The position numbers were made by a program, and so were the translations under genes. The notes beneath the pieces are model-generated. The model ran no database searches. It was not told where the DNA came from and was given only the letters and a program-made list of their open reading frames with translations. Shown here piece after piece: positions 50,823-59,172 of a stretch of 64,000 nucleotides of DNA (its first letter is position 1; each line of letters starts with the position of its first letter). The stretch is from positions 248,001 to 312,000 of the forward strand of contig NZ_JAJVDH010000003.1 of assembly GCF_022758145.1 (NCBI RefSeq), written 5' to 3'. Origin of the DNA: Pontibacter vulgaris. GTDB lineage: Bacteria > Bacteroidota > Bacteroidia > Cytophagales > Hymenobacteraceae.

Positions 50823-51626
50823 TTAGTATAATTCAGCAATTAATTTTTCTGTTCCTCTAATCAAATCTTCAATTTCATCTGCTTTAGGTTCTCTCTCTTT
50901 AGGGTGTGCGCTCATATTTCGGATATCACCTAATCGCTGTATCAATCTCCAAGTTGGAACATCAATAATGCATTCTTTTTTTAGCTCTTCGTTGAAATCT
51001 GAAATAGTTGGATGTGCTTTTTTGAATTTTAAATTATGGTTGGTGCATACTTTCCCTAAATGTGTTTCTAATGTCACACCTGCAAGTACTCCAGAAGCTC
51101 TAATATGCTTTTTCTTTAATAGGTCTTTAGAAGCTTCAAGCTCATTATCAAATAATTCACTTTGAAGTATACCTTCAATGTTAGAAAGAATGCTATCAAT
51201 TCGGTCTATACCTGATTCTAAAATAGCAAGCTGGTTTTCCATCTTAGCAGCAAATGCAGAAAATGAATCAAAAACATACTCAATCCCTCTTCGCACTACT
51301 ATGTTTAGAAGATAATCATTTATAGTATAGGAACTGTATGATATATCTTTCCTCTTTTCGTTTTTGTAGTAGTTTGTAAATTCATCTATTCTGTCAGGAA
51401 ACACCTGTTTTACAACTAATAATGCTTTGGAATACCAAGCTTGATATGAGTTTCTTAGAGATGAAAAATTCTTCAGGAATTTCTTATAGTTATCTAACTC
51501 CTTTAGTTCTTGGATTTGAGTTTTAGATAACTTATTGTTTGTTAGTGCTTCATGATAAAAAATCATCTTGCCTTCATTTACAAGATTGATGATTTCTTTC
51601 TTTATCGCTTTCTTTTGTGTTTCCAT
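50823..51626 (-). CDS. HEPN/DUF4145-like protein, element cargo
   Basis: 267 residues from the ATG at 51626. The N-terminal 150 residues are helical and Lys/Glu-rich, including possible coiled coil. The C-terminal 100 residues resemble DUF4145/HEPN: helix RASGVLAGVTLETHLGKVC, then IQRLGDIRNMSAHPKE, where R236-N-M-S-A-H241 is the canonical R-N-x3-H nuclease motif, and a last helix DEIEDLIRGTEKLIAELY. It begins about 220 bases from the divergent McrB-like gene, with which it may share control. Confidence 0.72.
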   Translation of the reverse strand: METQKKAIKKEIINLVNEGKMIFYHEALTNNKLSKTQIQELKELDNYKKFLKNFSSLRNSYQAWYSKALLVVKQVFPDRIDEFTNYYKNEKRKDISYSSYTINDYLLNIVVRRGIEYVFDSFSAFAAKMENQLAILESGIDRIDSILSNIEGILQSELFDNELEASKDLLKKKHIRASGVLAGVTLETHLGKVCTNHNLKFKKAHPTISDFNEELKKECIIDVPTWRLIQRLGDIRNMSAHPKEREPKADEIEDLIRGTEKLIAELY

Positions 51627-51848
51627 AACTTGTCTATAACTATATATAGAAAGCAATATAAATAAAAAAAGCTTTTCTAGGGAAATACAATATTTAGTAG
51701 TGTATTCTAGGAATGATATATTAGTATTCAGCTCTTTGACAGTAAAAGAATAGAAGTAGAAATCATAGCTAACTCAGATTCTAAAATTTTATTAATATAT
51801 TTAAATATTAACTAGCTTTTAAACTGATATTCAAAACTAAATAGACCA

Positions 51849-54380
51849 ATGGTAGAAGACTACGAAAGCCCTAGCTTAGCCTATGATTACAAATTTACTG
51901 GTAGTAGCCAATATACGCTTAATGAAAACAACTATATCATAGCTGTAAAGGAAGACTCATATTTTGCTGACAGGAATGTTGTTCCTCTATGTTACATAAC
52001 AGAAAACTATCAGGACTTAGAAATCGATGAAGAAGAAATTGGTAATAAAATCCTTGTTAGTAGCCCTGCGAGAGACACTGAAACAGAAGATATTACAGTG
52101 AGATTTTATAAAAATGAATTATTCAAAATTTGTAGAGGGCAGTTAAAATACAATGAAAAACATGACTATGATTATAACTTACCTAAAAAGTGGACCTTCA
52201 AAAGTAATTTACAACATTTCTCTAAAAATGAGATAATCGAGTTATTTGAAGGTACTATTGACTCAAGTAAAACTAGGATACTTTTAAAAGATAAAGAGTT
52301 AATTAACGAAAGATACTTTGAAACTCATCAAGCATTTTTTGTAATCCATCAAGAGAGAATAATTGGTCCATTTACTGTTAATAGTATTGATGATGAGGGA
52401 TACTTTTTAGTAGATAAAAGCAAAGAATTCAAGTTTGGTGAGTATAAAAATGATAATAAAGGCATAATCGAAGTAAACGCAAATAACCTCAATAGAAAAA
52501 TTATTGTTAATAAATCAGTATTCAAGGATAAGTATATAAAAGAATTTGATTTCATTAGTGATAAAGGCTTAGTAGCTTGGTTCAATGAGGAATTGATGTC
52601 TCAAAATGAAGATTTTTTTAATCAGAGTGGTATAAGTTTAGTCTTACAGGAGATTGAAAAAGCGAGCAAGCTTAATGGAATAATAGGTAATAAAGAACGT
52701 GCTGAACGTATTTCAAGAATACTTTCAAATACGAAAGAAAAGATAATCACGAAGCAAAATTTATTAAAAGTTATACCTGAATATCAAGGTGTAAAAGAAG
52801 AACTAGAACAGCTTGAATTTAAAAGATTAGAGATTAGGAATGCTTTAGACCAAAAGGAAGCAGAGCTAGAAGCAACCAACAGTAAAATTATTGATGAAGA
52901 AAAGGCTTTAGCTAACTTAAAAAATGAGTTAGAAGAACTAAAGAATCAAGTTGAGGTAGAGCAGAATAGAATAAGAGAAAATATAAAGAATGAGATTTCT
53001 GAATTAGAAAGAAGGAAACAGCAATTAGATACTGAGATAGAGAAAGAAAGAAGCAATAAATCTGAAGAGCTGGATAGGCTAAAGAAAGAAATTGAATATA
53101 AGGAACATAGACATCTTGAATTGAAGACAGCTATTGATGCATTAAAGAAAGACTTTACATCAGAACAAAAAAGTGCACAAGAAAAACTATCTGAGTTAGT
53201 TAAACAAAACACCCACTTCAACTTTATAAGTGGAAGAGACCTGCCTTCTGATAATAGCGAGAATTCTCATTTCAACAACCATATAATTGCAGGAGAATCT
53301 ATCTCAACTTATAGAAAGCTTAGGGATGGAATACATGAAATATTGAAAAGCCAGCAACGGTCATTTGAAAATCATTTTATCGATAACCTTTTAATATCAA
53401 TTCATCAGAATACACTTACTCTTTTTGCTGGCCTGCCTGGCACTGGGAAAACTTCACTTGCTAAAATATTTACTTCAGCTTTAACAGTACCAGAAAGAAT
53501 TAAGGAAATACCAGTTGCTAGAGGCTGGACTTCTCAGAAGGATTTAATAGGATTTTCTAATCCTTTGACTAAAAAGTTTCATGAAGCGCCAACAGGACTT
53601 TACCAGTTACTAAAGCAGTTGGATTACGAATGGGATAATGGTTTATACTTAGACTCTCCATTAGCTTACGTCATACTTGATGAGGCAAATCTCAGTCCAT
53701 TAGAACATTACTGGTCTATCTTTAATAACACAACTGATAGTTTTGCTACTACTTCAAAACCATTGTCTATTAATCTTGGGCAGTCAGAAATAATTAGACA
53801 CGCTAATGCACTTCGCTTCATTGGTACCATAAATTATGACCAAACTACAGAAGAATTATCTCCTAGAATATTAGACAGAACTAACATAATTCGGCTGATG
53901 CCTAATCAGTTTCAAATAGAGAACATTAGCAGTAATGAAATTGAATCACTAAAAATAAATCTGCAGAATACTATAAACTTATTCAATCTATTTGATTTTA
54001 AAAGTGATATTAACGCTATTCAAATGCCAGAAAAGTTAGGGGTTAAATATGAGAGTGTTAAGAAGATTTTTAATAAGCTAAATATTTACATAAGTCCTAG
54101 AGTTGATATTGCAATAAAAAGATACTGCTCTTTAGCTAGTACAATTATGACAGAAGAGAGTAGACCACTGGACTATTGCATAGCTCAAAGATTGCTACCA
54201 CTGATTAATATTCAGTCGAATAAAAAAAGTGAACTTGAGGAATTATTAGCAGTAATACAAAGCCTTAGCTTAGATGATTCTGTTTCTGCGAATATATTGA
54301 CAGATATCATAAAGATAGGCTCAGCACCTGGATATACTCAAGATAGCTATAGTTATTTCCTTACTTTAAATCATGTTTAA
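51849..54380 (+). CDS. McrB-like AAA+ protein with central coiled coil (shortened N-x-D motif)
   Basis: 843 residues. The N-terminal region (1-310) has no recognised modified-base reader. A long coiled coil spans about 317-449 (repeated E-L-E-x-L and K-x-E heptads). The AAA+ domain has Walker A FAGLPGTGKTSLAK (about 525-540), Walker B VILDEANLSP (about 608) and then FIGTINYDQTTEELSPRILDR (about 657). That stretch puts Asp two after Asn (N-Y-D) instead of the N-x-x-D seen in E. coli McrB. The overlapping next gene is McrC-like. A nucleotide-driven motor loading the nuclease is the likely role, and its target may be DNA or RNA. Confidence 0.85.
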   Translation: MVEDYESPSLAYDYKFTGSSQYTLNENNYIIAVKEDSYFADRNVVPLCYITENYQDLEIDEEEIGNKILVSSPARDTETEDITVRFYKNELFKICRGQLKYNEKHDYDYNLPKKWTFKSNLQHFSKNEIIELFEGTIDSSKTRILLKDKELINERYFETHQAFFVIHQERIIGPFTVNSIDDEGYFLVDKSKEFKFGEYKNDNKGIIEVNANNLNRKIIVNKSVFKDKYIKEFDFISDKGLVAWFNEELMSQNEDFFNQSGISLVLQEIEKASKLNGIIGNKERAERISRILSNTKEKIITKQNLLKVIPEYQGVKEELEQLEFKRLEIRNALDQKEAELEATNSKIIDEEKALANLKNELEELKNQVEVEQNRIRENIKNEISELERRKQQLDTEIEKERSNKSEELDRLKKEIEYKEHRHLELKTAIDALKKDFTSEQKSAQEKLSELVKQNTHFNFISGRDLPSDNSENSHFNNHIIAGESISTYRKLRDGIHEILKSQQRSFENHFIDNLLISIHQNTLTLFAGLPGTGKTSLAKIFTSALTVPERIKEIPVARGWTSQKDLIGFSNPLTKKFHEAPTGLYQLLKQLDYEWDNGLYLDSPLAYVILDEANLSPLEHYWSIFNNTTDSFATTSKPLSINLGQSEIIRHANALRFIGTINYDQTTEELSPRILDRTNIIRLMPNQFQIENISSNEIESLKINLQNTINLFNLFDFKSDINAIQMPEKLGVKYESVKKIFNKLNIYISPRVDIAIKRYCSLASTIMTEESRPLDYCIAQRLLPLINIQSNKKSELEELLAVIQSLSLDDSVSANILTDIIKIGSAPGYTQDSYSYFLTLNHV

Positions 54381-56034
54381 AGTCTTCGAAATAATTAATG
54401 GGCAATATAAAGAAGTGCCCTTAGTGGATGGACTTTATACTGTTCATGAACTTGGTCATTATCAATTAGAATATGCAGCAACAGAAGTAAATCATAATGT
54501 CTTTTTTATTGAAGATGAACATATCAATGAGAGGCATATTAAAGAGAAAGGACCAAATAAGGTCATAACAAAACAGTTTCGTTTTTTTGAAGATTATTTT
54601 GGTTTTGCGAAAGTTCAAATTAATGAGGAGGTCTTTCAGTTTAATATCTTAGGGGAAAAGTTTGAGTTAAAGGAAATTGAAGATATTATTCTATACCTTT
54701 TTGAGCACAATCACCTAGTGTTGAATGAGTTTGTGTCCAAAAGCTCAATTGGGGGAGATAATGTTTATAAAGGAAAGGAATACCTATATTCTTCTAAGTA
54801 TCTAAACTTAATTGATAATTTCTGTACAATCTTCGAGCAGTTGTTTATTAGCTTCAAGAGTGTTCCTCATACCGTAATACGAAAGAGATTTGAAGTATCA
54901 AGCTATTCAAATCAAGCTGTTGATAACAAGAGCATTGAATGGGTTTTACAAAACTTAGATACAGTTTTGTTTGATAATAGTCTTAAATATCACCCAGATG
55001 CTATAAATGTCTCAAATGACTATGGGTTGATTGAAACAATAGGTTCTGATAAGAATATTAGTTCCTTTGCTACTTATGAAAATGAAATTATTCTTGGAGC
55101 ATTCTATTTCTTAAAGAAAGTAATATCTGAGATAAAGAGTGTTATAAATGCAAGGTTAAATCTCAATAATAATTCACAAGATAGCTATGTACTTTCTCAA
55201 TACACGGACTTTAGGGATTTAAAGAAAATACCTTTCCTAAGATTATTAAAGAATCTAGAGAATTTAGATGTTCGTGTATCAAGAGTTGCTATTCGTTATC
55301 AGAATTTATTTAAAGATGCGAAGCCTAATAATCAGTTTCCTAAACTCACACCAATATTCTATAAATACAGGCACTACCAAAAAGCTTTTAATCAAATCAA
55401 ATTGCTTAGAAACTCTAATTATAATATAGCCGGAGAAATTCATTTATTGAATATTAGAAAGCTAAGCGAACTATATGAGCTTTATAATCTTAATGTTATT
55501 GTTGAAATATTGAGCGAAAGTTTTGATAACAATTTGTACGAAAAGGAAATCACTTATTCTGATAAACATAAGGTTATTTCTAAAATTGTGTTCAAGAATT
55601 TAAGCAGTAATATTACTGTTACATTATTCTATCAACCTTTAATAAATAATAATACAAAAGGATTAGATCTAATAACGATAGGGAATTTAAAACTGCAGGA
55701 AAAACATTGTAAGCCTGACTTTGTCCTAGAAATAAGAGATTCAAGTGAGTTAAGGTATTATGTGTTAGACGCCAAGTATAGTAAGATTAATACTGTGAAG
55801 AACCTTCACCTAACAACTTGCTTAAAGAAGTATATTATTGATGTAGGAATAAAAGATAAACCTTATCAAAAGCCAGACTACTTAATTCTATTACATCCAG
55901 ATAGTAATGATGATGAAAGTAACCTCATTTATAGTGAATCTCATTACCCTAAAATTAGAACTCTCATATCAAAGCCAAATTATAGAATGCAAATTAGAGA
56001 CATCATTAAAGGTATCAATGGTGTAAGCAGATAA
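54373..56034 (+). CDS. McrC-like DUF2357 protein with PD-(D/E)xK nuclease domain
   Basis: 553 residues. The start overlaps the McrB-like stop by 8 bases, a sign of coupled translation and complex formation. A beta-rich N-terminal half (about 1-250) fits DUF2357-type regions. The C-terminal third has KPDFVLEI (about 446), then YYVLDAKYSK (about 466), giving the P-D...D-x-K catalytic set, plus a TCLKKYIIDVG helix. It is probably the cleaving subunit of a type IV-like restriction complex. The size is larger than E. coli McrC (348), as for other DUF2357 members. Confidence 0.83.
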   Translation: MFKVFEIINGQYKEVPLVDGLYTVHELGHYQLEYAATEVNHNVFFIEDEHINERHIKEKGPNKVITKQFRFFEDYFGFAKVQINEEVFQFNILGEKFELKEIEDIILYLFEHNHLVLNEFVSKSSIGGDNVYKGKEYLYSSKYLNLIDNFCTIFEQLFISFKSVPHTVIRKRFEVSSYSNQAVDNKSIEWVLQNLDTVLFDNSLKYHPDAINVSNDYGLIETIGSDKNISSFATYENEIILGAFYFLKKVISEIKSVINARLNLNNNSQDSYVLSQYTDFRDLKKIPFLRLLKNLENLDVRVSRVAIRYQNLFKDAKPNNQFPKLTPIFYKYRHYQKAFNQIKLLRNSNYNIAGEIHLLNIRKLSELYELYNLNVIVEILSESFDNNLYEKEITYSDKHKVISKIVFKNLSSNITVTLFYQPLINNNTKGLDLITIGNLKLQEKHCKPDFVLEIRDSSELRYYVLDAKYSKINTVKNLHLTTCLKKYIIDVGIKDKPYQKPDYLILLHPDSNDDESNLIYSESHYPKIRTLISKPNYRMQIRDIIKGINGVSR

Positions 56035-56217
56035 GGGATAATAGGCGTACTTAAAGTTGTATGTGAAGTTAGAAGACAGGTAACTAGTTACTAATCACCT
56101 GTCTCTACTTCATAACTTGCAAATTACAACTTTGCTACGTTCTTTCAGTGGTTTGATTTTAAGGAGTAACCATCTCACAGAACAATGCCTAAGAAATTCA
56201 GTATAACTCCTTGGCCC

Positions 56218-56493
56218 TTATTCAAGGCCGGTAATAATATAGTAATAAGGAGGAATGTATTTAAAATGATGATGTGGGTATAGTTTACTCTGAATCGAAT
56301 AAAGTATAGTACCGTTATCCCAACTCAGTATTCTGTCTACCTGCAACTCCTCTCCTTTTCTTATACCCCGGATATTTTGGGTACACAATACTTTAAAAGG
56401 ACAGTAAACTCTCTGGATATGATATTTAGAAACAAAAAGGCAGCTGTTAGAGAAGTTATTGGGCTCAGGTTTTAAAAGAAACTTTGTTATCAT
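56218..56493 (-). CDS. Small element protein of unknown function
   Basis: 91 residues, rich in Tyr, His and Pro. It includes KGEELQVDRILSWDNGTILY and an aromatic C terminus (HHHFKYIPPYYYI). It lies about 60 bases downstream of the 113-residue protein gene on the same strand. No family is recognised. Composition is unusual enough that it could also be a small DNA- or metal-binding protein. Confidence 0.55.
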   Translation of the reverse strand: MITKFLLKPEPNNFSNSCLFVSKYHIQRVYCPFKVLCTQNIRGIRKGEELQVDRILSWDNGTILYSIQSKLYPHHHFKYIPPYYYIITGLE

Positions 56494-56514
56494 TTATCTA
56501 TTTAAAAAGAATGA

Positions 56515-56546
56515 AAAATAAAAGGGTGACCGAACTAATCACCCTT
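56515..56546 (-). terminator. Terminator after the 113-residue element gene
   Basis: On the minus strand AAGGGTGA, a 9-base loop and TCACCCTT are followed by TTATTTTTC. It lies 11 bases past the stop at 56557. Confidence 0.65.
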
Positions 56547-56556
56547 AATACCTTTT

Positions 56557-56898
56557 CTAAACTGCTGCCTTAATTTCAAATACTTCCTGTTCAATAGTCC
56601 TAGGGTTAGGATTGTAGTAGTAGACATAGTTTAAGGTAATGACCTCATCGCTGTTAGGCACCTTATAATCATAAGGCTCGCTTTCCATCTTTTCAATAGT
56701 ACCAGGCAGTTGCTTACCTACTAAGGCCTGACATACTACATCATCTAATGTACTGGTAATAGAACAGGTTCTAGCAGTAGCATAATACCTTCCTGACTGC
56801 TTGGAGAGAATCATCTCCACGTCTCCTTGTAAAATCAGTGCATTAAATTGCTTGCCATCACCTGATGTTCTTTTTACAAAGTTTGTAACTGTTACCAT
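56557..56898 (-). CDS. Small element protein of unknown function
   Basis: 113 residues, beta-rich, soluble. VTVTNFVKRTSGDGKQFNAL is followed by LQGDVEMILSKQSGRYYATA, in style like an OB-fold or single-strand-binding protein. KVPNSDEVITLNYVYYY and EQEVFEIKAAV follow. The guess is weak. It sits upstream of the polymerase-like gene's downstream end and has its own terminator. Such small genes recur next to replication genes of Bacteroidota elements. Confidence 0.6.
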   Translation of the reverse strand: MVTVTNFVKRTSGDGKQFNALILQGDVEMILSKQSGRYYATARTCSITSTLDDVVCQALVGKQLPGTIEKMESEPYDYKVPNSDEVITLNYVYYYNPNPRTIEQEVFEIKAAV

Positions 56899-57162
56899 GT
56901 GTTTAAATATTTAAGGTTAAACATTGGTGGGGGTATCCCAACCTTCGAGTTAAGGTGGGGGTGTGTTAATAGGCCTTGGTGGAGAAATCAGAAACTTAAA
57001 AAATAAAAATTTAAAAAATATTTGAAGCTAACTTGATAACATATAGTCTAATTAAAGCTATATATATTGTTATGTGCTTATTTTCTGTAGTGAGAATAAT
57101 ACCTGAATTTTCGAGCTATTACATAGAGCAATGAGCACAGAAACATTAACTAAAATGTAAAA
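56899..57162. repeat. G-rich direct repeat spacer
   Basis: GGTGGGGGT occurs at 56926-56934 and 56954-56962, followed by GGTGG at 56978. In the minus-strand sense these are C-rich boxes before the 113-residue gene. They could be binding sites or G-quadruplex-like units. No gene is seen. Confidence 0.4.
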
Positions 57163-57190
57163 AGCACTAGATAACTCATCTAGTGCTCTT
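57163..57190 (-). terminator. Terminator of the polymerase-like gene
   Basis: AGCACTAGAT (57163-57172), loop AACTC, then ATCTAGTGCT (57178-57187). On the minus strand it is followed by TTTTACATT, about 26 bases after the stop at 57216. Confidence 0.8.
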
Positions 57191-57215
57191 TTATTACATT
57201 TAAAATCTAAAGAAA

Positions 57216-58679
57216 TTAAGCAGCAACAGTCATCGTAGAAGGGACTTGGTGAACTGTTTCTGTTTTCACTCTAGGCTTTGGCAGATGTAGCTGCTCAAAT
57301 GTGGCTTGAATTACTCTTCTTACAACAAGTGCATCCTTTTCCATCACAAGAAAGCTGTCGTGTATTGTAGTGAACAGAATTCCTGCCTGATTAATGTTGG
57401 CTGCACAAAGTTTTAGCAGCAATGATGATTCAATCCTCTGAGCTAACATTGGGCTGTTTGCATGCATCTTGTACTGCTTTTTATTATGGTTTGCTAAGTT
57501 CTTCCAGTTCAGCTTTTTAATCTCTAAGTTCAAATTAAAAAGAGAAGGGAAACATGAGCGAATAAAATAAAGAGCTAGCGGCTTCATCTGCTTATCTGTA
57601 AATCTACCTACATGATAGGTATCTTTAGACCGTGTTATCAGTGCCATAACTTTTGACCCTATATTTTCTGGTGCTTTAGGGTAAGATGAATAACACGCTA
57701 GGTAAAACACATCTTTGGCTTCATCTCTGTTAATCTCGATATCATAAAGCTGTTTAAAGCCCTTCATGATATATTCGTAGATTTTGCCTTTCAAGCATAA
57801 ATTCCGGAATTTGTTAAAATCTTTCATCCCGCAGTATTTCTCGAGTATGGGTATTGCCTCTGCACATTCTTCAGCTAAGGTTTGTACAAGTTCAGGGGTA
57901 ATTAGACTTAAAAGCAGGGGCTGACTATTTACAATATCTATGTTAACTAAGGGTTTACCCTCGAATCCTTGAAACTCTAGGTACTGCCTGAATACTCTTT
58001 TTAGCGTTGTGTGCTTTGCATGAAATCTGTTTCCAAAAGTATCAACTGTGATAGGTGTTTCTACACTGTTAAAGAAGGCAACATACTCCTCCCCAGTTAG
58101 CATAATATCTCTTGTGCGGTAATATATGGTCAAACTTTCTCTTAACTCCTGGCTATCCTTTAGCTGCAAAAGGTCTGTATTACTTTGAAGTACCGAGTAA
58201 ATGGCATGTGCTTCTGTGCCCTTACTCCTCAGCTTGTTTAGCTTACTGACAATATATGTGTCCTCTGTTACATCAGTACGTCTAAAGGAAGTGTATCCAA
58301 CTATGCGATATTTCTTTGTACTATGCCCTTTACCATATGCTTCAACTTCATGAATCTCGCCTGTGGTCTTATTTACCCAGTCTATTTTAGCAACTTCAAC
58401 GATGTTTTTGCTTTGCAGCAGGTCTGTTAATGCAATGTATTCTTTACCGAAGATGGTTCTCCTTTCAGTTTTACTTATCTGTACAAAGCCTTCATTGCCT
58501 TCGTTGTCCTTGCTGTTCAGGTATGTATTCTTTATGATGATGCGATGCAAAAATATCTGTACTTTCTTGATTGCTTCTTCAGATAGGCCGATGCCTAATT
58601 TGTGCTGTAAATCTGTTCTTGTAAGATGAGCAGGCGTGAACATAACTCTCCTGCCCATAGTGTTATTTATGGTCTCCAT
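57216..58679 (-). CDS. Divergent family-A-polymerase-like protein, putative element replication protein
   Basis: 487 residues. VNIDIVNSQPLLLSL (about 243) has the spacing of polymerase motif A (D-x-x-x-S-Q-x-x-L). FTTIHDSFLV (about 438) resembles motif C (H-D-x). RFTDKQMKPLALYF lies between. The N-terminal half is helical and Arg/Lys-rich and includes a possible template-binding region. An exonuclease domain is missing. In a mobile element this suggests a minimal replicative or repair polymerase or a replication initiator. It is next to the integrase and upstream of a spacer with iterated motifs. Confidence in the class is moderate. Confidence 0.65.
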   Translation of the reverse strand: METINNTMGRRVMFTPAHLTRTDLQHKLGIGLSEEAIKKVQIFLHRIIIKNTYLNSKDNEGNEGFVQISKTERRTIFGKEYIALTDLLQSKNIVEVAKIDWVNKTTGEIHEVEAYGKGHSTKKYRIVGYTSFRRTDVTEDTYIVSKLNKLRSKGTEAHAIYSVLQSNTDLLQLKDSQELRESLTIYYRTRDIMLTGEEYVAFFNSVETPITVDTFGNRFHAKHTTLKRVFRQYLEFQGFEGKPLVNIDIVNSQPLLLSLITPELVQTLAEECAEAIPILEKYCGMKDFNKFRNLCLKGKIYEYIMKGFKQLYDIEINRDEAKDVFYLACYSSYPKAPENIGSKVMALITRSKDTYHVGRFTDKQMKPLALYFIRSCFPSLFNLNLEIKKLNWKNLANHNKKQYKMHANSPMLAQRIESSLLLKLCAANINQAGILFTTIHDSFLVMEKDALVVRRVIQATFEQLHLPKPRVKTETVHQVPSTMTVAA

Positions 58680-59172
58680 ATAGTTCTATCTTTGAAATGA
58701 ATAATAAATTGACCACAAACATGCTTATCCTGAGCAAGACAGGATGCACAACTGCTTTATGCTGCAATAGCAAAACAATTAACAGCAGTTACTAAACTTA
58801 CTGCTTGTCCAGAAAGTGTTTGTGGATTTAAAAAGACAGGTACAAATGCAGAATAGCTAAGCCCACTATGATTTCAGATGCTATTGCAATGTAATGTTAC
58901 TTTTGATGCTGCAATATCAGAAACTTCTTCTATTTGCTAAAATATTTTTGTTAATGTTTTACTTTTTTTTAGTTATTCTTACTCGGGGGCAAAGCCCCGA
59001 GCAGAAATAATAAATCTACCTATAATAATACTATACCAATGTGTACACCCGCATAATATAAATAGGCTAGCAGGAGCGTATGAAGGTTTTTACACAACGA
59101 TTTACAAAAGACTTTGAAATTGATGGCGGACACCTTCTGTATTTAAATAATGTTATTTACCTAATGGAAACC
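58680..59172. other. 493-base spacer, candidate origin or attachment-accessory region
   Basis: It contains TGCTGCAATA at 58760-58769 and again at 58907-58916, TGCAATAGCA (58763-58772) facing TGCTATTGCA (58879-58888), and an isolated GC hairpin CTCGGGG-GCAAAG-CCCCGAG at 58982-59001 in otherwise AT-rich DNA. It lies between the polymerase-like gene and the integrase. This layout would suit a replication origin, oriT or integrase arm sites, but none is proved. No gene is seen. Confidence 0.4.

Noticed and set aside
53823-53890. Classical McrB GTPase N-x-x-D signature
   Set aside because: The sequence is N-Y-D-Q, so Asp is at +2. It is called McrB-like by architecture and partner, not as canonical McrB.
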